Below, one piece after another: positions 9,975 to 18,440 of a DNA stretch of 64,000 bases. The stretch spans positions 44,946 to 108,945 of the forward strand of contig JAGCVX010000016.1 of assembly GCA_017962145.1 (NCBI GenBank), given 5' to 3'. How positions within the stretch are numbered: position 1 is the first letter of the stretch; every line of letters begins with the position of its first letter. Both the position numbers and the translations under genes were made by a program. Source of the DNA: Clostridiales bacterium (lineage in GTDB: Bacteria > Bacillota > Clostridia > Saccharofermentanales > Saccharofermentanaceae). The notes below the pieces were generated by a model, which made no database searches, was not told where the DNA came from, and saw only the letters and a list, made by a program, of their open reading frames with translations.

Positions 9975-9980
9975 TATAAT
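9975..9980 (+). promoter_or_regulatory. Possible -10 box of the deo operon
   Basis: A perfect TATAAT stands about 95 bases before the deoB start. No good -35 box lies at normal distance (a TTGACT at 9964-9969 is too close), so the promoter may need an activator. The leader from here to the start codon is GC-rich. Confidence 0.35.
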
Positions 9981-10076
9981 AAGAGCATACATCAGACGAA
10001 TAAAAATGCAAGGTCGCACGTGTGGAAGGAGCATCTTTCCGGCTCGCGGTCGTGCGGAAACGAGGATATACGGAAT

Positions 10077-11252
10077 ATGGGAAAAAGAGTGATTCTGATC
10101 GTGCTCGACAGTGTCGGCATCGGCGGAGCAAAAGACGCGGCGGCCTTTGGAGATGAAGGCTCCCATACGCTCGCGGCATGCTCGAAGGACAGTGCATTTT
10201 CCATCGCGAATATGAAACGGATCGGCATGGGGTGCATCCCGGATGCGCTTCCTTACGACGAGCCCACCGGAAAAGGTGTGGGCGCGTGGGCGAGAGTCGA
10301 AGAAGCTTCGATGGGAAAAGATACGACGATCGGCCACTGGGAGATCGCGGGCGTGATCTCGCCGGAACCGCTGCCGACTTATCCGGACGGATTCCCTCAG
10401 GAAGTGATCGAAGAATTTGAAAAGAAGACCGGAAGAAAGGTCCTTTGCAACAAGCCTTATTCCGGAACGGAAGTCATCCGCGACTACGGCGAAGAGCACG
10501 TAAAGACCGGTGATCTGATCGTTTATACTTCGGCGGACAGCGTATTTCAAATCGCGGCGCACGAAGAAGTGGTTCCGGTCAAGGAACTGTATAAATACTG
10601 CGAGATCGCAAGAGAGATGCTTCAGGGAAAACACGGCGTCGGACGAGTCATCGCAAGACCATTTGTCGGAGAAGCGCCGAACTTTGAAAGAACACCGAAC
10701 CGTCACGATTTCTCACTGGTGCCGCCGCGCGCGACGCTTCTTGACGACCTGACGGAAGCGAAGATCCCGGTCTTCGGCGTCGGAAAGATCTTCGATATCT
10801 TTGCCGGAAAAGGCGTGGGCATGTCGGTGAGAACATCCGGAAATGCGGATGGGATCGAGCAGACTCTGGGTGCGATGGATGCGCAGAAAGAAGGACTGAT
10901 CTTCGTCAATCTCGTCGACTTCGATATGCTCTACGGACATAGAAACGATGTGCATGGATATGCGGAGGCGCTGACGTATTTTGATGACCGTCTGCCGGAG
11001 ATCCTGTCGCGCATGCAGAAGGACGATATCCTCATGATCACTGCGGATCACGGATGCGATCCGTCGACACCTTCGACGGATCATTCGCGTGAGAATGTGC
11101 CGTTTCTGGCTTATGGCGAGCGTGTGCGTCCGGGTACGGATCTGGGCATTCGGAAGAGCTATGCGGATATCGCCAAGACGATCGGCGATTATTTCGGAAT
11201 CAATACCAATAACCTGGACGGTGAGTCATTCTGGAAGGAGATGCGTGCATGA
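10077..11252 (+). CDS. deoB: Phosphopentomutase
   Basis: 391 residues from the ATG at 10077, the normal family length. Moves phosphate between C1 and C5 of ribose or deoxyribose in the salvage of nucleosides. The start was chosen because the protein then begins MGKRVILIVLDSVGIG, the conserved metal-binding N-terminus; GAGGA lies about ten bases upstream, while an earlier in-frame ATG at 10020 would add unrelated residues. TIGHWE in the cap region and ITADHGCDP plus STDHSREN near the end supply the remaining metal ligands. Its last four bases overlap the start of deoC (ATGA), showing translational coupling in a deoB-deoC-cdd operon. Confidence 0.96.
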   Translation: MGKRVILIVLDSVGIGGAKDAAAFGDEGSHTLAACSKDSAFSIANMKRIGMGCIPDALPYDEPTGKGVGAWARVEEASMGKDTTIGHWEIAGVISPEPLPTYPDGFPQEVIEEFEKKTGRKVLCNKPYSGTEVIRDYGEEHVKTGDLIVYTSADSVFQIAAHEEVVPVKELYKYCEIAREMLQGKHGVGRVIARPFVGEAPNFERTPNRHDFSLVPPRATLLDDLTEAKIPVFGVGKIFDIFAGKGVGMSVRTSGNADGIEQTLGAMDAQKEGLIFVNLVDFDMLYGHRNDVHGYAEALTYFDDRLPEILSRMQKDDILMITADHGCDPSTPSTDHSRENVPFLAYGERVRPGTDLGIRKSYADIAKTIGDYFGINTNNLDGESFWKEMRA

Positions 11253-11896
11253 ATTATTCAGAGGAAGAAAAAAAGATCTTAGCGAAAGTCGACCATACTT
11301 TGCTTCGCATTACCGCGACGCGTGACGAGATCCGCGCGCTCTGTGAAGCGGCGGTTGAAGCCGGCACCGCGAGTGTATGTATCCCGCCGTGCTATATCAC
11401 CGATGCGTATCAGTTCTTAAAAGGCGCGCTTCCTGTATGTACCGTTATCGGTTTTCCGAACGGCTATCAGACCACGGCCACGAAAGTATTTGAAGCATCG
11501 GAAGCGATCCGCCTGGGTGCTAAAGAGATCGACATGGTGATCAATCTCTGCGACGTCAAAACAGGAAACTACGACCGCATCTATCTGGAACTTCTGGCGA
11601 TGCGTGAAGCATGCAAAGACGTCATTTTGAAAGTCATTATCGAGACATGTCAGCTGACACGCGAAGAGAAGATCAAGATGTGCGAGCTGGTCAGCAAAGC
11701 CAAGGCCGACTTCATCAAGACTTCGACCGGTTTTTCTACCGGCGGCGCGACAGTGGAAGACGTCCGTCTTCTGCGTGAATACTCGGCGCCGGAAGTGAAG
11801 GTCAAGGCTGCCGGCGGCATCAAGGATTTTGAAGATGCCAAGGCCATGATCGCAGCCGGTGCGGACCGACTGGGAACCAGCCGTCTCGTAAAGTAA
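11249..11896 (+). CDS. deoC: Deoxyribose-phosphate aldolase
   Basis: 215 residues, usual size for the bacterial short form. Splits 2-deoxyribose 5-phosphate, the deoB product, into acetaldehyde and glyceraldehyde 3-phosphate. The start of the barrel reads KVDHTLLR; EIDMVIN and KVIIETCQL carry conserved active-site residues, including the Lys of LKVIIE; KTSTGF and VKAAGGI (Schiff-base Lys and proton-relay Lys of the family) complete the site. Starts inside the deoB stop codon. Together with deoB and cdd it feeds deoxyribose carbon into glycolysis. Confidence 0.96.
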   Translation: MNYSEEEKKILAKVDHTLLRITATRDEIRALCEAAVEAGTASVCIPPCYITDAYQFLKGALPVCTVIGFPNGYQTTATKVFEASEAIRLGAKEIDMVINLCDVKTGNYDRIYLELLAMREACKDVILKVIIETCQLTREEKIKMCELVSKAKADFIKTSTGFSTGGATVEDVRLLREYSAPEVKVKAAGGIKDFEDAKAMIAAGADRLGTSRLVK

Positions 11897-11927
11897 GAGC
11901 CGCCCGCAACTGAGGCAGAAAGGCAGG

Positions 11928-12338
11928 ATGAAGATGGATACAGCAAAACTTCTTTCCGAAGCAAAGAAGGCGAGAGCGATGGCGTATGCGCCCTACTCCG
12001 GATTTTCGGTCGGTGCGGCGCTGGTGACATCGGACGGGAAGATCTACCGCGGATGCAATATCGAGTCTTCGGTTTTTTCTCCGAGCCTTTGTGCCGAGCG
12101 TGTGGCGCTGGCGAAAGCCATCAGCGAAGGAGAAAAAGAATTCGCGGCGATCGCGATCGTGGGCGCGCCTTCCGGCGAGGAGCCGAAAGACCCATGCTAC
12201 CCCTGCGGAGTTTGCCGTCAGGTTTTATCTGAACACGTGGATCTGAAGAAATTTACGATCATAACAGAAGAAGCCGGAAAGGCACAAACCTGTACGCTTT
12301 CCGAGCTTCTCCCCAGTGCATTTGTGTTCGAAAAATAA
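11928..12338 (+). CDS. cdd: Cytidine deaminase
   Basis: 136 residues, the small tetrameric type. Deaminates cytidine and deoxycytidine to uridine and deoxyuridine. Zinc site residues are visible: CAERVA (Cys plus catalytic Glu) and PCGVCRQ (two Cys). APYSGFSVGAAL and GCNIES are also family signatures. An ATG two codons further in (11934) is a possible alternative start. Follows deoC by 31 bases in the same direction, so most likely the third gene of the salvage operon. It ends ten bases before the convergent next gene and no terminator is seen. Confidence 0.95.
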   Translation: MKMDTAKLLSEAKKARAMAYAPYSGFSVGAALVTSDGKIYRGCNIESSVFSPSLCAERVALAKAISEGEKEFAAIAIVGAPSGEEPKDPCYPCGVCRQVLSEHVDLKKFTIITEEAGKAQTCTLSELLPSAFVFEK

Positions 12339-12348
12339 TCTTTCGGAT

Positions 12349-13662
12349 TTATCGGGACACGATCCCCCATGCGATAAATACCATCGTTACGTAGCTTCCG
12401 GCGGAGAACCAGAGCCACGGTGTGAACGTGCGCTTTTTTGTCAGAAGATGCACGATCGCAAGTGCCGATCCGACGAAGACTACAGCGGTTCCCCAAAGGC
12501 CCAGAGTGCGGGAAGGAGTATACCCGAAACGGGACACGTAGAGGATGATCTTCGAGGCGGAGATGCAGGCAAATACCATGCTCTGCGCCATGATGACCGT
12601 GCTTAAGATCTTCAGGATCCGGTTTTCGTGTGAGCCGAAGATGCGAACCAGCGACAGCAGAACGAAGTTGATCAATACGACATTGATGAGTTCGTGGAAT
12701 CCGCTGACGGCGTACTGGGAAGCGGTGTAGGCTTCCGGCAGGACTCCGGCAAATGCACTGAACATGTAACTTGCCTGCGACAGGCAGAATGCCAGATAGA
12801 CCAGGATGAAGATGCCAAGGACGATGCTGTAGAGCGTGTCCGGCATGAAGCGAAGCTTTTTGGACTCAGTGACGACTTTGCTGTGGAATTCCTTTTCCTT
12901 TTCGATGCTTGTACGGACGCTGCCCTGATAAAGTCCGAAGAGGAATGCGCCGATCGGGATGCTGAAGAGAAACTTCACGATCACGATGGAAAGCGAGATC
13001 TTCGACAGGAAGCGGTCGATCGATTCGAGCGCGTACAGGAAGTGGTCGTCGACTTTGGCCAGGTTTTCCAGCGCCAGGCAGAAGATGATCAGGATCATAC
13101 AGAGCACGCCGATGATGCCGATAATGTTATAGCGCGGACGTGTCTTTTCCGTGGTTTCCGATTCCGCCCCTTCGCTTTTTTGGATGTTATGCTCATGGAC
13201 GGTGTCATAGACCGAGAAGATGCGGGACAGGATGTTTCGAAACGGCATGCGGACGAATCCGTTTACCAGGTCGAGCGGCATCAGGCAGGAGGAGCGGTCC
13301 GAGAGAAGATGTCCGGTCCCGACAAGTACCATGTAGATGGCGACGGCATGGATGAATAAAAGTGTCGTGCCGGTCATCTGATTTCCATAGGTCGTGACGC
13401 ATAAAAGAAGCAGGATCACTTCCCAGAAGCGGGGCTCGATCTTCTGAAGTTTGGTGGGAAGAAAGCGGCCGAGCAGCTGCTGCTGCCACATCGTCAGTTC
13501 GAGCCAGATGACCGCGACGACGGCCAGTCCGCAAAGAATCGTGCAGACGGTCAGATTCGAGTCGGTGTTGGTGAAAAGACACACATATCCGTAAGAAAAA
13601 GCGTAACTTAATCCAAGGCAGATGAATTTGAGGATCTCTGCCCGCTTGACATCGGTATTCAT
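12349..13662 (-). CDS. Polytopic membrane protein of unknown function
   Basis: 437 residues with about ten hydrophobic segments, the first beginning near residue 11, and a charged cytoplasmic loop at about 150-175 (EGAESETTEKTRPR). No catalytic motif, binding site or named family is recognised. The last residues sit ten bases from the convergent cdd stop. The gene lies just downstream of the DUF2975/XRE pair on the same strand, with a gap of about 50 bases, so it could be read from the same transcript. Function unknown. Confidence 0.7.
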   Translation of the reverse strand: MNTDVKRAEILKFICLGLSYAFSYGYVCLFTNTDSNLTVCTILCGLAVVAVIWLELTMWQQQLLGRFLPTKLQKIEPRFWEVILLLLCVTTYGNQMTGTTLLFIHAVAIYMVLVGTGHLLSDRSSCLMPLDLVNGFVRMPFRNILSRIFSVYDTVHEHNIQKSEGAESETTEKTRPRYNIIGIIGVLCMILIIFCLALENLAKVDDHFLYALESIDRFLSKISLSIVIVKFLFSIPIGAFLFGLYQGSVRTSIEKEKEFHSKVVTESKKLRFMPDTLYSIVLGIFILVYLAFCLSQASYMFSAFAGVLPEAYTASQYAVSGFHELINVVLINFVLLSLVRIFGSHENRILKILSTVIMAQSMVFACISASKIILYVSRFGYTPSRTLGLWGTAVVFVGSALAIVHLLTKKRTFTPWLWFSAGSYVTMVFIAWGIVSR

Positions 13663-13712
13663 TTTTCAGTTTTTACTCCTTTTTGGGTGGGGGTCCTTAT
13701 ACGAAGGACAGA

Positions 13713-13931
13713 TTACTTTGCCGGTTCGTCCGGCTGATATTCGAGAATGTCTCCGGGCTGGCACTGCAGCGCTTCACAAATATCGTTCAGGGTGCTGAAA
13801 CGCACCGCCTTTGCTTTCTGGTTTTTCAGAATCGAGAGATTCGCAGGCGTGATGCCGATCTTCGTGGCGAGGTCACCTGCGGAGATCTTGCGTCGAGCCA
13901 TCATTACATCGAGATTTACAATAATTGCCAT
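13713..13931 (-). CDS. Small XRE-family helix-turn-helix regulator (YozG-like)
   Basis: 72 residues, nearly all one helix-turn-helix domain: ARRKISAGDLATKIGITPANLSIL aligns with the five-helix XRE fold, with the recognition helix around residues 27-37, and ends FSTLNDICEALQCQPGDILEY, the common finish of these short regulators. It follows the DUF2975-type membrane gene by 11 bases on the same strand. Such pairs are widespread in Firmicutes and the regulator probably controls its own operon. The protein has no sensor domain. Confidence 0.85.
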   Translation of the reverse strand: MAIIVNLDVMMARRKISAGDLATKIGITPANLSILKNQKAKAVRFSTLNDICEALQCQPGDILEYQPDEPAK

Positions 13932-13942
13932 AGCGCATCACC

Positions 13943-14443
13943 TCACACAGTCAGATCCAGCTCGTCACGCATGTCGATGGCCTTATCCATGACAAGACGT
14001 ACGCACTGTACGATGAGTCCGACGAAAAGACCGACCAGCGCGATGACACACAGAGACGCGGACGCGCAGGCTCCGAGGATGCAGACCAGACAGATCAGGA
14101 AGCAGCATGCGGAGATGCCGGTCATCAGGCGGGTGTTCTTCTTATCGAAGACCACATCTTTTTTCAGGTTCAAAAGAAGTTTGCTCACGAAGTACAGGAT
14201 CGGGTAGGTAAGGCCTGTGCTTAAGTAGAAGCAGGTAAGGAAGCAGATAAACCGGTTGTTTCTGTCATCCAGGAAGGGGATCGCGGTGAGATATCCGTCG
14301 CCGAAGAGGGCACCGTGCCAGCAGAAGCGGCAGAAAGAATATCCGAATATATCTCCGAGAAGGCAGCAGATGAAGAATACGACACAGGCTGCCAGTGTGG
14401 TGTTGATCCACATATTGTAACTGGGTTTAGTTTTGTTTTCCAT
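13943..14443 (-). CDS. DUF2975-type four-helix membrane protein
   Basis: 166 residues from the ATG at 14443, chosen because GGAGG (14453-14457) lies nine bases before it; an upstream start would add 22 basic residues with no ribosome site. Four hydrophobic segments (about 12-35, 65-85, 103-123, 127-147) and the helix-proximal FDKKNTRL loop match DUF2975 proteins, which are typically encoded just before a YozG-like XRE regulator, as here. Function unknown; a membrane partner or target of the regulator is the usual guess. Cysteine content is high (about a dozen, many inside the helices). Confidence 0.6.
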   Translation of the reverse strand: MENKTKPSYNMWINTTLAACVVFFICCLLGDIFGYSFCRFCWHGALFGDGYLTAIPFLDDRNNRFICFLTCFYLSTGLTYPILYFVSKLLLNLKKDVVFDKKNTRLMTGISACCFLICLVCILGACASASLCVIALVGLFVGLIVQCVRLVMDKAIDMRDELDLTV

Positions 14444-14593
14444 GTGTTGAAACCTCCGTTTCAGATTCGATCGTAACATCATACTAGCACGGCCGATATC
14501 GAATTGCAAGCATTTTTTATCGAAAAACGATAAAAAAGTAACGAATAACAGTTAAAGTCCTAAAAACTGTGCAAAGTAACAAGTCCGGAAACA

Positions 14594-14621
14594 TTGAAAG
14601 AAGAGGAAAACCATATATAAT
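14594..14621 (+). promoter_or_regulatory. Promoter of the LtaS-like sulfatase operon
   Basis: TTGAAA (14594-14599) and TATAAT (14616-14621) are separated by 16 bases, 60 bases before the start codon. Confidence 0.65.
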
Positions 14622-14680
14622 AAGCTAGAATGCGGCTTTAGGTATTTTTGGGGAATATCAGTTATGCAGGTGCATAGAAA

Positions 14681-17317
14681 ATGATAAAGTTTACGAAAAA
14701 GAACATCAGCATCACAAGAAACAAGGTGCACCTCGGCATCGTTATCGCCGTTACTCTCGCACTGCTTCTTCTGATCATTTTTGATTCATCGATCTTTGCT
14801 TCCAAAGAAACGATCACGTATATGGGCCGCCGTGCGCAGTCCCTGGGTATCTTAAACGGTGAGGAGCCGCTGGTCCAGCCTTTTGTTCCGGACCGCGAGC
14901 ATGTCGACTATATCGAGATCCGTATGGCTACAAACGTAGAAGAGGGAAATATCCTCGAGCCGGTCGGATATCTCCAGTTCCAGGTCCTCGGCCCGAAGAG
15001 CAAGGTCCTTTACACGGAGCAGGTCCCGATCAAGGATCTGAAAGATAACGAGTATCGCCGTTTCAAGGTCAATCTGGATCTGGACCCGACGATCGAGTAT
15101 AAAATCACGATGCAGGTCTTCGATACGATCGGTGAGGAAGTACCGACGGTATGGGTCTCTTCGAACGTAAAGGATGCTTTGCGAAATGTCGTTTATCCGG
15201 GTGTCGATCCGGAGGTACGACTGCAGAGTGTCGGCCAGTTCCGTTACTCGCATATGAACTACTCGTCGATCGTGGTCAGCGTGCTTTTGATCCTTCTTTG
15301 TTCGTTCCTGTCTCTGATCAAGGTCGATCTTTCCGAAAAGGGAAGCGAGTGCCTCACGATGGCCGTGCTTTTCACGATGCCGGTCCTGATGTTCGTCATC
15401 GTAGAGCTTCTCAACAACAACTCCGTACTTCTTAAGGAAACACCGGTATATGTGATCAACTACATTTTCTATCTGCTGGTGTATATCCTTTTCTTCATCG
15501 CATTTAACCGATTCCGTCTGACAACGATCATCATCAACTCGTTCGTTTTCGTAGTTGCGGTATTTAACTACTTCAAGCTTCTGTGGAGAGGTGAGCCGAT
15601 CCAGCTTTGGGATATCGTAACCCTGAAGACCGCCATGAACGTTTCGGACAACTACCATATCGAGCTGTCTCCGATCCTTTTTATCGCGACGCTCCTGTTT
15701 ATCCTTTCGATCCTTCTGATCAGCAAGTGTAAGTATTCTTTCATCCTGCGCCGCACGAGAGTGTCTCTTGGTGCAGTCGGTATGGCACTGACGATCTTCC
15801 TGGTCATGGCGCTTTTCGATACGGACCGTTACCAGATCACGGCGTTCAGCCTGATGCAGAGACTCGGTATCGTAAACAATGTCTGGAACCAGCCGTCAAA
15901 CTTTTCGAAGAACGGTATGCTTATCGCACTGACGATGAATGCCCAGTATATTACCGTCAGAAAGCCGGATAACTACAGCGGTGAGAAGCTGCAGGAGTGC
16001 CAGGGTGTCGCGGAATGCGGCTACGAATACAACATCCTGCCGAACGAAGTGCTTGCCGAGTATGAAGCCAACAAGGCGCAGCACCAGAGCGAAGGACAGC
16101 GTGTCCTGGCACCGGGTCAGCTGCCGAATATCATCTGCATCATGAACGAATCCTATACCGACCTTTCTACTGTCGGTTCTTTCGAGACGAACCTTCCGAT
16201 GCACCCTTATATGGATGCACTCTTTGAAGGCGAGAACATCATCCACGGTGACCTCTGCGTATCGACATATGGTGGTGGTACGGCCAACTCGGAATTTGAG
16301 TTCCTGACAGGTAACTCCATGACATTCTTCCCGAACGGAAGTATCCCGTATCAGCAGTATGTGGATTCCCCGACGGGCTGTCTGCCGCGTTTCTTAAAGA
16401 GCCTCGGCTACAGCGCGATCGCAGTTCACCCGTACCTCGCTTCCGGCTGGAACCGCCCGGACGTATATGAGAATATGGCATTTGACGACTTCATCTCTAT
16501 CGATGATTTTAACGATAATGCCGAGTATATCCGTTCTTACATCTCGGACCGCTGCTCTTATGACAAGCTGATCGAGCTTTATGAGAAAAAGGCAGAAGGC
16601 CAGCCGATCTTCCTTTTCAACGTAACCATGCAGAACCACGGTTCCTATACAAGTACGAACCCGAACTTCAACCAGGACGTTAAGCTTACTGACTATCCGG
16701 ACAAGTTCCCGGAGACCGAGCAGTATCTGACACTGGCCAGACAGTCCGATATCGCGGTCGACTACCTGATCCAGTATTTCCAGAACACCGATGAGCCGGT
16801 GATCATCTGCTTCTTCGGCGACCATCTGCCGAGCATGAAGAACGGTTTCTATGAGACCCTCCTGGGCAAGGAACTGGTCGATCTCAGCGGTGAAGAGATG
16901 CAGCGTCTTTATAAGACCGACTACTTCATCTGGGCCAACTTCGACATTCCGGAGTGCGAGATGAACGATCTGAGCCTGAACTATCTGTCGACACTGCTTC
17001 TTCAGACTTCCGGCATCCATCTTCCGGACTATAACATCCTGATCGCACAGGCGCATGAGGAGTATCCGACACTGACCACGATGGGTATCTATGATGCCAA
17101 CGGCGTCCGTTACAACACCTTGAACGAGATCCCGGATAAGGACGGCATCCTGAACCTTTACAACATCATGGCCTACAACAATGTATTCGAAACGACCGGC
17201 CGTTCCAGCGGACTGTTCGACATCATCAATACGATCCCGTGGCACACGGAAGCAGGCGACTATATCGCCGCGAACCCGACCGCCGGTACCGGTAAAAAAG
17301 AAGAAGAGGAAGAGTAA
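14681..17317 (+). CDS. LtaS-type sulfatase-fold membrane enzyme
   Basis: 878 residues, longer than the usual 600-700 for lipoteichoic acid synthases. An N-terminal helix (17-40) is followed by an extracytoplasmic insert of about 150 residues (45-190), then five or six helices (195-395) and the extracellular catalytic domain from about 475. There NIICIMNESYTD has the metal-binding Glu, GGGTANSEFE the nucleophile Thr, and CFFGDHLPS the DH pair. LtaS enzymes move glycerol phosphate from phosphatidylglycerol onto a polymer or glycan; the exact product here is open, as related enzymes modify capsule or glycans. The extra N-terminal insert is unusual. The acidic tail KKEEEEE ends one base before the helicase start codon. 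Confidence 0.85.
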   Translation: MIKFTKKNISITRNKVHLGIVIAVTLALLLLIIFDSSIFASKETITYMGRRAQSLGILNGEEPLVQPFVPDREHVDYIEIRMATNVEEGNILEPVGYLQFQVLGPKSKVLYTEQVPIKDLKDNEYRRFKVNLDLDPTIEYKITMQVFDTIGEEVPTVWVSSNVKDALRNVVYPGVDPEVRLQSVGQFRYSHMNYSSIVVSVLLILLCSFLSLIKVDLSEKGSECLTMAVLFTMPVLMFVIVELLNNNSVLLKETPVYVINYIFYLLVYILFFIAFNRFRLTTIIINSFVFVVAVFNYFKLLWRGEPIQLWDIVTLKTAMNVSDNYHIELSPILFIATLLFILSILLISKCKYSFILRRTRVSLGAVGMALTIFLVMALFDTDRYQITAFSLMQRLGIVNNVWNQPSNFSKNGMLIALTMNAQYITVRKPDNYSGEKLQECQGVAECGYEYNILPNEVLAEYEANKAQHQSEGQRVLAPGQLPNIICIMNESYTDLSTVGSFETNLPMHPYMDALFEGENIIHGDLCVSTYGGGTANSEFEFLTGNSMTFFPNGSIPYQQYVDSPTGCLPRFLKSLGYSAIAVHPYLASGWNRPDVYENMAFDDFISIDDFNDNAEYIRSYISDRCSYDKLIELYEKKAEGQPIFLFNVTMQNHGSYTSTNPNFNQDVKLTDYPDKFPETEQYLTLARQSDIAVDYLIQYFQNTDEPVIICFFGDHLPSMKNGFYETLLGKELVDLSGEEMQRLYKTDYFIWANFDIPECEMNDLSLNYLSTLLLQTSGIHLPDYNILIAQAHEEYPTLTTMGIYDANGVRYNTLNEIPDKDGILNLYNIMAYNNVFETTGRSSGLFDIINTIPWHTEAGDYIAANPTAGTGKKEEEEE

Positions 17318-17318
17318 A

Positions 17319-18440
17319 TTGGAGTATACTTCGTTTGATCAGATGGATCTCTCGGAAGAGATCATGCGTGCCCTCGAGAAGATGGGGATGAAGAATCCGA
17401 CATCCGTTCAGAAACTCGCGATCCCGCTCATGATGGATAACCGCTGCGTAATCGCCAAGGCTCCGACAGGAACCGGTAAGACATTTGCTTTTGGTATCCC
17501 GATCCTGGAGTACCTGAACATGGATGCGGACTTCGTACAGGCTCTGATCCTGTGCCCGACAAGAGAGCTGGCACTGCAGATCTGCACCGAACTTCGGGGC
17601 TTGGGTGCATTTATCAAGGGATTAAAGATCTGCGGCATCATCGGCGGACAGAAGATGGACAAGCAGGTCCAGATGCTCAAGAAAAAGCCTCAGATCGTGG
17701 TCGCGACACCGGGTCGTCTTCTCGATCATGTGCAGCACAGAAATATCGACATCTCCAACATCTATACACTGGTCCTCGATGAGGCGGACAAGATGCTGGA
17801 TATGGGCTTTATCAAGGATATCCGCAAAGTCATGAAACTCACCCCGCCCGACAAGCAGATCGCGATGTTCTCGGCGACGATGTCCCGCGAAGTCATGGAT
17901 ATTTCCTGGGAGTATATGGCCGGTGCCGATGAGATCGAAGTCGCGCCGAAGGAAGAGGATATGCCGAAGATCAGACAGTATGTCCTGCGCCTCGAAGAAA
18001 AAGACAAGATGAAGGCATTTGCCAAGATCATGGAAGATTATCAGTGCCACCGCGTGATGGCATTTTGCAATACCAAGACCCGCGTGCGCATCGTCACGGA
18101 CGGCATCCGAAAGCTCGGATTCAAGGCCGACTGTCTCCACGGAGATATCGGACAGGGCGCGCGAAATCACATCATGGACGATTTCCGCCGGGGCAAGTTC
18201 AACATCCTCGTAGCCACGGACGTCGCGGCGCGCGGTATCGATGTGTCGGATATCGACACGGTCTTTAATTTCGAAGTTCCGAATGAAAATGAATATTATC
18301 TGCACCGTATCGGTCGTACGGGACGCGCGGGAAGACAGGGCCAGGCCTTTACCTTCGTCACGTATTCCCAGGCTCCTCGCATGGACGATATCGTGCACTA
18401 TACCAAGGTTTCGACCGAAGATTTGGAAGTGGATCTATGA
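17319..18440 (+). CDS. DEAD-box ATP-dependent RNA helicase
   Basis: About 373 residues from the TTG at 17319, a core helicase with almost no flanking domains. Motifs in order: Q motif (NPTSVQKLAIP), I (APTGTGKT), Ia (PTRELA), Ib (TPGR), II (DEAD), III (SAT), IV/V (VATDVAARGID) and VI (HRIGRTGR). It unwinds structured RNA, for instance in ribosome assembly or mRNA decay. The TTG was chosen because similarity begins at YTSFDQM and GAGGAAGAG precedes it; longer frames overlap the sulfatase gene. Only one base separates it from the sulfatase stop, and its own stop overlaps the cellulase start by ATGA. There is no C-terminal RNA-binding tail of the DbpA/CshA kind. Confidence 0.88.
   Translation: MEYTSFDQMDLSEEIMRALEKMGMKNPTSVQKLAIPLMMDNRCVIAKAPTGTGKTFAFGIPILEYLNMDADFVQALILCPTRELALQICTELRGLGAFIKGLKICGIIGGQKMDKQVQMLKKKPQIVVATPGRLLDHVQHRNIDISNIYTLVLDEADKMLDMGFIKDIRKVMKLTPPDKQIAMFSATMSREVMDISWEYMAGADEIEVAPKEEDMPKIRQYVLRLEEKDKMKAFAKIMEDYQCHRVMAFCNTKTRVRIVTDGIRKLGFKADCLHGDIGQGARNHIMDDFRRGKFNILVATDVAARGIDVSDIDTVFNFEVPNENEYYLHRIGRTGRAGRQGQAFTFVTYSQAPRMDDIVHYTKVSTEDLEVDL

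Noticed and set aside
13693..13709. GTCCTT/AAGGAC hairpin after the XRE regulator gene as terminator
   Set aside because: Followed on the minus strand by C and A residues, not T; may be chance.
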